Below, piece after piece: positions 18,048 to 26,451 of a DNA stretch of 64,000 nt (its first letter is position 1; each line of letters starts with the position of its first letter). Position numbers and translations under genes: made by a program. Below the pieces are notes generated by a model. That model had not been told where the DNA came from. It was given only the letters and a program-made list of their open reading frames with translations, and did not search any database. Source of the DNA: Saccharopolyspora erythraea (GTDB lineage: Bacteria; Actinomycetota; Actinomycetes; Mycobacteriales; Pseudonocardiaceae); NCBI RefSeq assembly GCF_018141105.1, contig NZ_CP054839.1, positions 5,521,411 to 5,585,410 of the forward strand, read 5' to 3'.

Positions 18048-18851
18048 ATGCGCACCAACGCGGCCGAAACCCGGAACGACCAGGACCCGTCCCGCGCGCC
18101 GACCGGCCGCGTGCAGTCGCTGGACCGGGCCGCGGCGCTGCTCAACGCCATCTCGGCGGGCGCGCCGGAAGGCCGCTCGGCGGCGGAGCTGGCGGTGGAG
18201 TGCGGGCTCAACCGGGCCACCGCGTGGCGGCTGCTGGCGACCCTCGAACACCACTCGATGGTCGAACGCGACCCGGCGACCAACCGCTACTCGATCGGCT
18301 TCGCCATCGCCAGGATGGCCACCTCCGCGGGCGTCGAGGGCCTGGTGCGGCGTTCCCACGGCGTCCTGGAGCGGTTGTGCGGGCAGACCGGCGAGACCGC
18401 GAACCTCGCGGTGCCGCAACGACTCGGACTGACCTATGTGGACGAGGTGATCCCGCCCGTGGTGCTCAGCGCACGGTGGCTGGGCAGGCAGGTCCCGATC
18501 CACGCGACCTCGGCGGGCAAGGCCCTGCTGGCCTGGCTGCCGGAGGAGGAGGTCGAGGCGATGCTCGCGCAGCCGCTGCCGGAGTACACCGGGACCACCC
18601 GCACCGACCGGACCGCGCTGCGGGCCGAGCTGGCCGAGGTCCGCGCGAACGGCTACGCCGTCAGCGTGGGCGAGCTCGAACCGCACCTCTACGGGGTCGC
18701 CGCGCCGGTGCTCGACGACCACCGGCGCCCGTTCGCCATCGTCAGCATCTGGGGCCCGCAGGACCGCGTGCCGCGGCCCCGGTTCCCCGAGCTCGGCGAG
18801 CGCGCGCAGCGGGCGGCGGCCGAGATCGCCGCCGCCATGTCGACCGCCTGA
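18048..18851 (+). CDS. IclR-family transcriptional regulator
   Basis: This 267-residue regulator has an N-terminal winged helix-turn-helix (SLDRAAALLNAIS; SAAELAVECGLNRATAWRLLATLEHHSMVERD) and the IclR effector domain (IHATSAGKALLAWLPEEEVE; GYAVSVGELEPHLYGVAAPV). GGAGG lies further upstream. It is divergent from the CoA operon and most likely controls it in response to the substrate or a CoA intermediate. Confidence 0.88.
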   Translation: MRTNAAETRNDQDPSRAPTGRVQSLDRAAALLNAISAGAPEGRSAAELAVECGLNRATAWRLLATLEHHSMVERDPATNRYSIGFAIARMATSAGVEGLVRRSHGVLERLCGQTGETANLAVPQRLGLTYVDEVIPPVVLSARWLGRQVPIHATSAGKALLAWLPEEEVEAMLAQPLPEYTGTTRTDRTALRAELAEVRANGYAVSVGELEPHLYGVAAPVLDDHRRPFAIVSIWGPQDRVPRPRFPELGERAQRAAAEIAAAMSTA

Positions 18852-18980
18852 CCCGGGCCCTGCCCGCCCGCTGCTCCCCGGCTCCCCCGGCGCCACTCAC
18901 GGCGTAGCGCCGGAACCGCGACGAACGATCGCAGGTGGGTCGAGCGGCTCTGGAGGACTGGATGCGGTACAGGGCAATCG

Positions 18981-19139
18981 GTGCGCGAGGAGTACCGCGC
19001 CGCCACCCTGGACCACCAGAACGACCTGGCCGACCGGGGACGCAGGCGCATCCGCTGCCCGGTCCTCGCCTTGTGGATGCGATTCGCAGGCGTCGTTCTG
19101 GCGAGACCTCCGGGCAGCTACTACTGTTACACAGTGTGA
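18981..19139 (+). pseudogene. Remnant of an alpha/beta hydrolase (haloacetate-dehalogenase-like)
   Basis: The 367 bases between the IclR and PAS-GGDEF-EAL genes hold no intact gene. Read from GTG 18981, the plus strand gives VREEYRAAT, then NDLADRGRRRIRCPVLALW, which is the conserved stretch before the acid residue of fluoroacetate/haloalkane-dehalogenase-like hydrolases (typically DYRAA...DRADRGRKIxCPLLALWG). The frame then loses similarity and stops at 19137. About 30 codons of homology survive without the nucleophile or histidine regions. Confidence 0.6.
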
Positions 19140-19218
19140 TCAAACCGCGACCGATGCTCGTCGGTTCGCGGTGGTCGTCTGGCGCTGAAGCAGTGCGGTT
19201 CGACCACGAGGGGTAGCC

Positions 19219-21720
19219 ATGACGGAGCGGGAGCACCGGGGCAGGCGCATCCGGCGGGCGCTGCCCGGCAGCGGCCGCCCCGGCATGCTCAGCCACGCCG
19301 ACAAGCTGGCCTGGCTGGTCGAGGCCGAGCGCATGGCGCGGATGGGCAGCTTCGCCTACGACGTCGCCCGCGGTGTCGGATACGGCAGCCCGCTGCTCAT
19401 GGAGTGGTTCGCACGAGGGCAGGACGAGATCGTCGTCGACGACCTGCACCACCTGCTCGCCGCGCTGCACCCGGACGACCGGACCGCCGCGGAGAAGTGC
19501 TACGCCGAGGTCGTGGCCGACCCGGGCGGCCGGACGCAGAGCATCGAGATCCGCGACCAGAGCGGCGCGCACATCTACCTCTGCAACGTGCGCGCCGAGC
19601 ACGGTCCCGACGGCCGGCTCACCCGCCTGCTGGGCACGGTCCAGGACGTCACCGAGCAGCGGACGCTGGAGTGGAAGCTGCGCGACGAGCAGCAGCGGGT
19701 GGTCGACGCCCAGCAGCTCGCCCGGCTGGGCACCTGGGAGTGGGACCCGGGCTCCGGGCAGACCAGGTTCTCGGACCTGCTCTACGAGCTCACCGGCAGG
19801 AGCCGCGCGGAGATCACGACCTATCACGGGTACCTGCAACGGGTTCCGGCCGATGAACGAGAGCAGGTGCACCGGATCTGGCAGGGGCTGCGCAGGGACC
19901 GGCAGCCGGTCGAGTTCGAGCACCGCTACGTCCGCCTGGACGGGTCGGTCCGCGTGTGGCGGATGCATGGCGCCGAAAGGCACGACATCGCGGGCAGACC
20001 GCGGCTGCTCGGCACCGTGCAGGACGTCACCGAGGAGCACGCCGCGCAGTCGCGGCTGCGGCGGTTCATCGACCTGTGCGAGCTCGCCCCGGTCGGCGTC
20101 GGCCTGTTCGACCAGGAGGAGCGGCTCGTGCACGCCAACCCCGCACTGTGCGGGCTCCTCGGCCACTCGCCCGAGCAGATGCGCGGCATGACCACCCAGG
20201 CCATCAGCGAGCCCGGCGAGGAGAACCGCTGGTCCCTGCCCGACGCGGCACGGGGAACCGGGATCGCCCCGGCACCACGGCGATGGCTGCGCCGCCGCGA
20301 CGGCTACCCGGTGTACTGCGAACTGCACAGCACGGAGTCGGTGCAGGATGACGGAACCCGGTTCTGGCTGGTGGTCTTCCAGGACGTCACCGAGCCGTAC
20401 CGGACCGCGGAGATGCTGCGGCACCAGGCGACCCACGACGAGCTGACCGGCCTGCCCAACCATGCCGCGGTGAAGGCGGCGCTGGGCGACCTGCTCGCCT
20501 CGCCGGGCGCGGACCGGGTGGCCGTGTTCCTCTGCGACATCGACAACTTCAAGCGCATCAACAACTCCCTCGGCCACGACGCCGGGGACGAGCTGCTGGT
20601 CGCGCTCGCCCGGAGGCTCGAAAGCCGGCTGCCGCGCGAATGCACGCCCGCCCGCCTCTCCGGTGACGACTTCCTGGTCGTCTGCTCCGACATCGACGCC
20701 GCGGGCGGCGTGGAGAGCCTGGCCAGGACCATGTCCGGACTGCTGAGCACCGCGGTTCCCGTGCACGGGCAGCTGATCAACGTGTCGGCGTCGATCGGCG
20801 CCGCGATGCGCCACGACCCGCTCACCACCGGCGGCGACCTCCTGCGCTTCGCCGACGCGGCGCTGAGCGAGGCGAAGCGGCAGGGGCCCGGCAGGCTCTC
20901 GCTGGCCGGGCCCGCGCTGCGGGACGCCGCGAACCAGCAGGTGCACCTGGAAGGAGAGCTGCGCAAGGCCCTGCAGGACGACGAGCTGGAGATGCACTAC
21001 CAGCCCGTGGTCTCCGACGACGGCACCATCGTCACGGTCGAAGCACTGCTGCGGTGGCCGCACCCCGAGCGCGGGATGCTGAGGCCCGGCGCGTTCATGC
21101 CGATCGCCGAGCAGGGCGGCATGCTGCGCGACCTCGACCATTGGGTGCTGCGGACCTGCCTGCGCGAAGCCGCGACCTGGCCACCCGCGCGCGGCGAGCC
21201 GGTGTGGATCGCGGTCAACCTCTCGGCGCTGGTTCCCGGCGACCCCGGATTCGTCGACACCGTCCGGGACGCGATCAACGCCAGCGGCATCGACCCGGGC
21301 CGGGTGATCCTCGAGCTGGTCGAGACCGCGCTGGTGGACCTGCCGGACCGCTCCCGGCAGGCCATGGACGAGCTCACCCGCTACGGGGTCCGGTTCTCCG
21401 TGGACGACTTCGGCACCGGCTACTCATCGCTGGCCCGCCTGAAGGACCTCCCGGCGCACACGATCAAGCTCGACCGCCGGTTCGTCTCCGGAGTCGTCAC
21501 CGACCCGGCGGACCTGGCGGTCGCCAAGGCGGTCGCCGACATCGCCCACGCCATGCGCCGCCGATGCGTCGCCGAAGGCGTGGAAACCGCGACCCAGTTC
21601 CACGTGCTGCGCGGCATCGGGGTGAACGGCTACCAGGGCTGGCTGTTCTCCCACGCCCTACCCGTCCGCGAGCTGCTCCCGCTGCTGCGCAAGGGCCACC
21701 TGCCCGTACCGACCACATGA
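19219..21720 (+). CDS. PAS-PAS-PAS-GGDEF-EAL cyclic-di-GMP protein
   Basis: The 833-residue protein has three PAS-like modules (about 40-155, 165-275 and 285-395, the first two ending in LGTVQDVTE), a GGDEF domain whose active-site motif is SGDDF at 481-485, and an EAL domain with E608-A-L, VNLSA near 667, ELVET, DDFGTGYSSL near 730 and EGVET. EAL phosphodiesterase residues look intact; the cyclase motif has Ser for the first Gly and Asp for Glu, so cyclase activity is uncertain. There is no membrane segment, so it is cytoplasmic. The ATG follows GAGGGG. In streptomycetes similar composite proteins tune cyclic-di-GMP in development. Confidence 0.9.
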   Translation: MTEREHRGRRIRRALPGSGRPGMLSHADKLAWLVEAERMARMGSFAYDVARGVGYGSPLLMEWFARGQDEIVVDDLHHLLAALHPDDRTAAEKCYAEVVADPGGRTQSIEIRDQSGAHIYLCNVRAEHGPDGRLTRLLGTVQDVTEQRTLEWKLRDEQQRVVDAQQLARLGTWEWDPGSGQTRFSDLLYELTGRSRAEITTYHGYLQRVPADEREQVHRIWQGLRRDRQPVEFEHRYVRLDGSVRVWRMHGAERHDIAGRPRLLGTVQDVTEEHAAQSRLRRFIDLCELAPVGVGLFDQEERLVHANPALCGLLGHSPEQMRGMTTQAISEPGEENRWSLPDAARGTGIAPAPRRWLRRRDGYPVYCELHSTESVQDDGTRFWLVVFQDVTEPYRTAEMLRHQATHDELTGLPNHAAVKAALGDLLASPGADRVAVFLCDIDNFKRINNSLGHDAGDELLVALARRLESRLPRECTPARLSGDDFLVVCSDIDAAGGVESLARTMSGLLSTAVPVHGQLINVSASIGAAMRHDPLTTGGDLLRFADAALSEAKRQGPGRLSLAGPALRDAANQQVHLEGELRKALQDDELEMHYQPVVSDDGTIVTVEALLRWPHPERGMLRPGAFMPIAEQGGMLRDLDHWVLRTCLREAATWPPARGEPVWIAVNLSALVPGDPGFVDTVRDAINASGIDPGRVILELVETALVDLPDRSRQAMDELTRYGVRFSVDDFGTGYSSLARLKDLPAHTIKLDRRFVSGVVTDPADLAVAKAVADIAHAMRRRCVAEGVETATQFHVLRGIGVNGYQGWLFSHALPVRELLPLLRKGHLPVPTT

Positions 21721-21837
21721 TCGGCCGCGTGATCGGCCGCGCCCGCCGAGATCGACGAAACCCGACCTGCGCAGGGCCGGGAGCTGGCAGACTGAAAGCC
21801 TTCTTTGGCTGATCGGCTTCGTCATCCGGAGGGGTTC

Positions 21838-22254
21838 GTGGTCGGTGACGGCAGGGCGCGGCGGCGGTGGCCGTGGGCGGTGTTCGGCGCGGTGTCCGCA
21901 CTGGCCGTCGCGGGCGTCGCGGTGTGGCTCGGCGGGGAGATCGTGTCCTACTCCCGCAGGCCGTTGTCCGATCAGGACAGTCTGGCCAGCGTGACCAGCA
22001 TGTTCATCGGCGGTGCGGCGCTTTTGGTGTCGGCGGGGTCGCTGGTGCTGGCGGCGCTGCAACTGCGCCAGGGCGCCAGGCAGGCCCGCTCGCGGGAGTC
22101 CCGCGAGCCACAGCCCGAGAGTCCACAGCCCGGGGGCACCGTGCAGATCGGCACGGCCTCGGACGGCGGCCGGCTGTTCCAGGTCGCCCACGGCGACGTC
22201 CACCTCCACGACGCGCCACCGGAACCCGGTCGGCGCGGGGAAAGCACCCGATGA
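21838..22254 (+). CDS. Small two-helix membrane protein coupled to STAND ATPase
   Basis: The 138-residue product has two hydrophobic helices (WPWAVFGAVSALAVAGVAVWLGG and a second about 30 residues on) followed by a Pro/Glu-rich linker and a beta-like tail, TVQIGTASDGGRLFQVAHGD. GTG 21838 has GGAGGGG immediately upstream. Its TGA overlaps the ATG of the ATPase gene in ATGA, so the two are translationally coupled. Small paired-helix proteins beside STAND ATPases can be membrane effectors or anchors; the role is inferred. Confidence 0.7.
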   Translation: MVGDGRARRRWPWAVFGAVSALAVAGVAVWLGGEIVSYSRRPLSDQDSLASVTSMFIGGAALLVSAGSLVLAALQLRQGARQARSRESREPQPESPQPGGTVQIGTASDGGRLFQVAHGDVHLHDAPPEPGRRGESTR

Positions 22255-25175
22255 CCACCGCGGGCGACGGGCCCTCGCAGGTGCACCAGGAAGTGCGCGT
22301 CGAGGGCGGCTTCGGCTACGGGGTGATCGGGGCCGACCTGCACGTGTTCGCCGACCGGGGACCGGTCTACGTGCTGGAGGAGTACCGGCGGTCGCAGCCG
22401 CCCGACCCGGATTGGCTGGCCGAGCTGCCGAGCCGGATGCTCAACGCCCGCTACGCGGTCGTGGACTTCACCGGCCGCCAGGACGAGCTGGCCCTGCTGC
22501 GCCAGTGGCGCGACACCGGACCGCGACTGGCCGCGCGGTGGCTGCACGCACCCGGCGGCCAGGGCAAGACCCGGCTGGCCGCCCGGTTCGCCGAGGAGTC
22601 GCTCGCCGCGGGCTGGAAGGTCGTCACCGCGACGCACGGACCGGGCAGCGTCCTGCCGCCACCTGGCAGCCAGGACCTGCGTCTGACCGGAAAACGCGGC
22701 CTGCTGCTGATCATCGACTACGCCGACCGGTGGCCGCTGAGCCACCTGACCTGGCTGCTCAGCAACGCCCTCCTGCACCAGAGCGCGGTCCCGGCGCGGG
22801 TGCTGATGCTCGCCCGCGGCGCGGACGCCTGGCCCGCCGTGCGCGCGGCGCTGGCCAACCACCAGGCCGGCACCTCCTCCCAGCACCTGGCCGCCCTGCC
22901 CGACGACACCGGCCAGCGCACCGAGATGTTCACCGCGGCACGCGACAGCTTCGCCACCCGCTACGCCCTGGGTTCCGCCACCGATGTCCGGCCACCGGCC
23001 CGGCTCGACGGCCCCGACTTCGGGCTGACCCTCGCGCTGCACATCGCCGCGCTGGTCGCCGTCGACGCCCACGCCACCGGCCGCCGCCCACCCGCCGACA
23101 TGGCGAACCTGACCATCTACCTGCTGGACCGCGAACACCTGCACTGGGCACGCCTGCACACCAGCGGCGAGCACGACACCGGCGACACCGACCGCGGCTA
23201 CCTGACTCCGCCCGCGGTGATGAACCGGACCGTGTTCACCGCGGCACTGACCGGTCCGCTGGCCCGATCCCCCGCCACCACGGTCCTGGGATCACTGCAC
23301 GTGCCACTGGAACCCGAGCGCGTCCTCACCGACCACAGCCTGTGCTACCCGCCCGCGGACCCCACCGGAACCTCGGTGCTGGAACCGCTGTATCCCGACC
23401 GGCTCGCCGAGGACTTCATCGCCCTCACCCTGCCCGGGCACACCGCCGACTACCCCACCCAGTCCTGGGCCGCACCAACCACCTCCACCCTGCTCGCCGC
23501 GAACGGCGACCGTTCGACGCCTTCCTGGACGCCCCGCACCGTCACCTTCCTCGCCGCCGCCGCGGAACGCTGGCCCCACGTCGGCCCGGACCACCTCTAC
23601 CCGCTGCTGCACGCCTCCCCCGAACTCGCCGTCGCCGCGGGCGGTGCCGCGCTGACCTCCCTGGCCGGGTTACCGGACATCGACCCCGATCTGCTGGAAT
23701 CCATCGCGTCGCACTTCCCGGAAGACCGCCGCGTCGACCTCGACGCGGGCATCGCCGCCGTCACCGTCCGCCTCGCACCACACCGCCTGACGCACGGCTC
23801 CGGCTGGTCCACGCAGGTGGCGATCCACCACGACGTCGGTCTCCGGCTGCACTACGCCGGCCGGGAGCCGCAGGCGCTCCAAGCAGCCGAGCAAGCCGTG
23901 GCGGCAGCGCGGCGGCTCGTGGAGGAAGCGGCCGGCACCCGTGCGCGCACGATGGAGCGTCTGAAGCGCGCCGCGAGCGATCCCGCCTTCGCCAGAGCAG
24001 CAGCGGCGTCCGGCCTGACGGCCGAGGAGAAGCTGGCTCGGCTGGGGGCCGAGGAGAAGGCCACCCAGTTGGGGGCCGGCGCGGAACGCATGCTCGCGGG
24101 TGCGTTGCGGAGTCTCGGGCGACGCCTGTCGGCGCTGGGCCGCAAGGACGAAGCGCTCGCGGCGAGCGAGGAAGCCGTCACCATCATGCGCCGTCTCGTC
24201 CAGGACTTCCCCACCGTCTACGACGACGAATTCGGTGCCGCGCTGTACTCCCTGGGTGGCGACCTGGCGAGCATGGGACGCCCCGGCGATGCCTCCGCGG
24301 CGGCGCAGGAGGCCGTCCAGACGTACCGGCGGCTGGCCGCCGCCGACCCGGCCGCATACGAACCCGACCTCGCGATCTTCCTGGTGGGCTGCGGAACCGG
24401 CCTGTTCGACCAGGGCCGGCTGCCCGAGGCGCTGGCACTGACCGAGGAGGGCGTGGCGATCATGCGGCGGCACGCCCAGGCCGATCCCGCCACCCGCGAG
24501 CCCAGCTTCGCCGAGCTGCTGTCCACGCTCAGCCTCCGGCTGTCCAACTCCAAACGGCCCGCCGAGGCGACGGCCACCGCGCAGGAAGCGGTCGCGGTGT
24601 ACCGGCGGCTGGCCGGGATCAACCCGGCCGCCCACGAGCCGGAGCTCGCCGAGGCGCTGCGGTGCCTGGGGATGTGCCTGCTGAACGCGGGCCGGTCGGA
24701 GTCGCTGGACGCGAGCGGCGAAGCGGTCGGCATCCAGCGGCGGCTGGCCCGGGACATCCCCGCCGCCTACGAGCCGCGCCTCGCCGAAGCGCTGCTCGTC
24801 CACAGCTGGTGCCTGTACGCGACGGGGCGGCACGCCGAGGCCCTGGCCGCCACGCGCGAACAGGTCGAGGTGTACCGGCGCCTGAGCCAGGGCAACCCGG
24901 GCACCTACGAGCACCGCTTCGCGGTGGCCCTGCTGTCCTTCGCGGGACTGTGCGCCGGGACGAAGAGCGAGATCGACAGCGGGCTGAGCGCGATCAACGA
25001 AGTGATCACCACCTACCACCGCGACGGGCACGCGCTGGCCATGTTCGCCTTCGGCGTGCGCTCGGCCGGTGGGGAGTTCGTCAAAGTGCTGGACGAACTC
25101 GGCCGCGCTCACGACGCGGCCGAACTTCGGCGCGCGCTCAGCACCGTCCCCGAGGTCGCACCACCGGCGACCTGA
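22251..25175 (+). CDS. STAND-like P-loop ATPase with C-terminal TPR repeats
   Basis: This 974-residue protein has an N-terminal GFGYGVIGADLHVFADRGPVYVL block, an ATPase core with Walker A APGGQGKTR (Lys106) and Walker B LLLIIDYADRW (Asp156), and from about residue 520 a helical region with about six TPR-like units of 47 residues (pattern EAVxIxRRLAxxDPAxYEPxLA). The layout fits signal-transducing NTPases of actinomycete conflict systems, where the TPR part senses a trigger and the NTPase oligomerises. No protease, nuclease or TIR domain is fused; the coupled membrane protein is the obvious effector candidate. Confidence 0.82.
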   Translation: MTTAGDGPSQVHQEVRVEGGFGYGVIGADLHVFADRGPVYVLEEYRRSQPPDPDWLAELPSRMLNARYAVVDFTGRQDELALLRQWRDTGPRLAARWLHAPGGQGKTRLAARFAEESLAAGWKVVTATHGPGSVLPPPGSQDLRLTGKRGLLLIIDYADRWPLSHLTWLLSNALLHQSAVPARVLMLARGADAWPAVRAALANHQAGTSSQHLAALPDDTGQRTEMFTAARDSFATRYALGSATDVRPPARLDGPDFGLTLALHIAALVAVDAHATGRRPPADMANLTIYLLDREHLHWARLHTSGEHDTGDTDRGYLTPPAVMNRTVFTAALTGPLARSPATTVLGSLHVPLEPERVLTDHSLCYPPADPTGTSVLEPLYPDRLAEDFIALTLPGHTADYPTQSWAAPTTSTLLAANGDRSTPSWTPRTVTFLAAAAERWPHVGPDHLYPLLHASPELAVAAGGAALTSLAGLPDIDPDLLESIASHFPEDRRVDLDAGIAAVTVRLAPHRLTHGSGWSTQVAIHHDVGLRLHYAGREPQALQAAEQAVAAARRLVEEAAGTRARTMERLKRAASDPAFARAAAASGLTAEEKLARLGAEEKATQLGAGAERMLAGALRSLGRRLSALGRKDEALAASEEAVTIMRRLVQDFPTVYDDEFGAALYSLGGDLASMGRPGDASAAAQEAVQTYRRLAAADPAAYEPDLAIFLVGCGTGLFDQGRLPEALALTEEGVAIMRRHAQADPATREPSFAELLSTLSLRLSNSKRPAEATATAQEAVAVYRRLAGINPAAHEPELAEALRCLGMCLLNAGRSESLDASGEAVGIQRRLARDIPAAYEPRLAEALLVHSWCLYATGRHAEALAATREQVEVYRRLSQGNPGTYEHRFAVALLSFAGLCAGTKSEIDSGLSAINEVITTYHRDGHALAMFAFGVRSAGGEFVKVLDELGRAHDAAELRRALSTVPEVAPPAT

Positions 25176-25217
25176 CCACGCGTCCACCCCGCCTGCCGCG
25201 CCGAGAGGGGAACCGCG

Positions 25218-26420
25218 CTACCAGGTGACCGGAAGTTCGTAGACGCCGTAGACGAACCCGTCGTGCTTGAACGGGATGTCCTCGACGCCGGCCGCCAGCG
25301 CGAGCCCGGGTGCCCTGCGGTACAGGGTGCGGTAGACGATCTCCAGCTCAAGCCGGGCGAGGGGCTGGCCGAGGCACTGGTGCACGCCGAAGCCGAACGC
25401 GACGTGGTGGCGCGCCTCGCGGGTGATGTCGAGCCGGTCGGGGTCGGGGAACGCGTCGGGGTCGCGGTTGGCGATCTCGTTGGGCAACACCAGCCCCTCA
25501 CCTTCCCGCACCCGCTGGCCGGCGACCTCCAGGTCCTCCAGCGCGACGCGGCGGCGCCCGCCGTGGGTGATGTTGAGGTAGCGCAGCATCTCCTCCACTG
25601 CCCGACGGGCCACCGCCGGATCGTCGGACTCCCGCAGCAGGGCGAGCTGGTCGGGGTGGCGCAGGAGCAGTAGCGTGCTGAGCGCGATCATGTTGGCGGT
25701 GGTCTCGTGCCCGGCGATCAGCAGCAGCACCGCCATCTCGGTGGCCTGCCGCGACGTCAGCTCACCCGCTTCGATCCTGCCGCAGAGCCGGGAAAGCAGG
25801 TCGTCGCCGCGATCGTCCATTTTGGACGCCAAGAGGCGGCTCAGGTACTCGGCCAGCCCGCCGGAGGCCTGCGACCGCTGCTCCGGTGTGGAGTTGCGGT
25901 TGATCATGGTCTTGCTGTTGGACTGGAAGAAGGCGTGGTCGGCGTAGGGCACGTCGAGCAGCTCGCAGATCACCATGGACGGCACCGGCAGCGCGAACTC
26001 CTCGACCAGGTCCGCGGGCCTGGGCCCGGCCAGCAGCTCGTCCACCGCCTCGTCGACGATCCGCTGCACCCAGGGCCGCATCCGCTCGACGTTCTTCACC
26101 GCGAAGGCGGAGCCGACCATCCGCCGCAGCCGGGCGTGCTCGGGATCGTCCATGCCGATGAAGCTCAGCGTGCCGCCGCCCGGCGCCTGGCGCGGGTAGG
26201 TGGGGTGGTTCATGTCGGCGCTGACGCGGCTGTCCCTGAGCACCGCGCGCTGGTCGGCGTAGCGGGTTACCAGCCACGGCATGCTGCCGTCCCACAACCG
26301 CACGCGCGCCATCGGCGTCTCCCGCTGGAGGTCGCGCAGTGCGGGCGGCGGGTCGAATGGGCAGCCCTGGGCCCGCGACATCGGATACTCGGGCGTGCTC
26401 TCGTCCAACGTGCTCGTCAT
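25218..26420 (-). CDS. Cytochrome P450 (first of two)
   Basis: This 400-residue P450 has the I-helix motif AGHETT, the ExxR motif as EEMLR, and the heme-binding loop FGFGVHQCLGQ. The N-terminal CPFDPPP, QRETPMARVRLWDG and ADMNHPTYP fit actinomycete CYP105-type enzymes, which hydroxylate varied small molecules. It is the last gene of a ferredoxin-ferredoxin reductase-P450 operon, 31 bases after the reductase, so its electron chain is encoded with it. AAGGAA precedes the ATG. The substrate is unknown. Confidence 0.9.
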   Translation of the reverse strand: MTSTLDESTPEYPMSRAQGCPFDPPPALRDLQRETPMARVRLWDGSMPWLVTRYADQRAVLRDSRVSADMNHPTYPRQAPGGGTLSFIGMDDPEHARLRRMVGSAFAVKNVERMRPWVQRIVDEAVDELLAGPRPADLVEEFALPVPSMVICELLDVPYADHAFFQSNSKTMINRNSTPEQRSQASGGLAEYLSRLLASKMDDRGDDLLSRLCGRIEAGELTSRQATEMAVLLLIAGHETTANMIALSTLLLLRHPDQLALLRESDDPAVARRAVEEMLRYLNITHGGRRRVALEDLEVAGQRVREGEGLVLPNEIANRDPDAFPDPDRLDITREARHHVAFGFGVHQCLGQPLARLELEIVYRTLYRRAPGLALAAGVEDIPFKHDGFVYGVYELPVTW

Positions 26421-26451
26421 CGGTTTTCCTTCCTGGGGCGGGGAATGCGGT

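Noticed and set aside
18935-19216. 93-residue plus-strand frame
   Set aside because: Another frame in the same stretch shows clear alpha/beta-hydrolase remains, so this frame is by chance.
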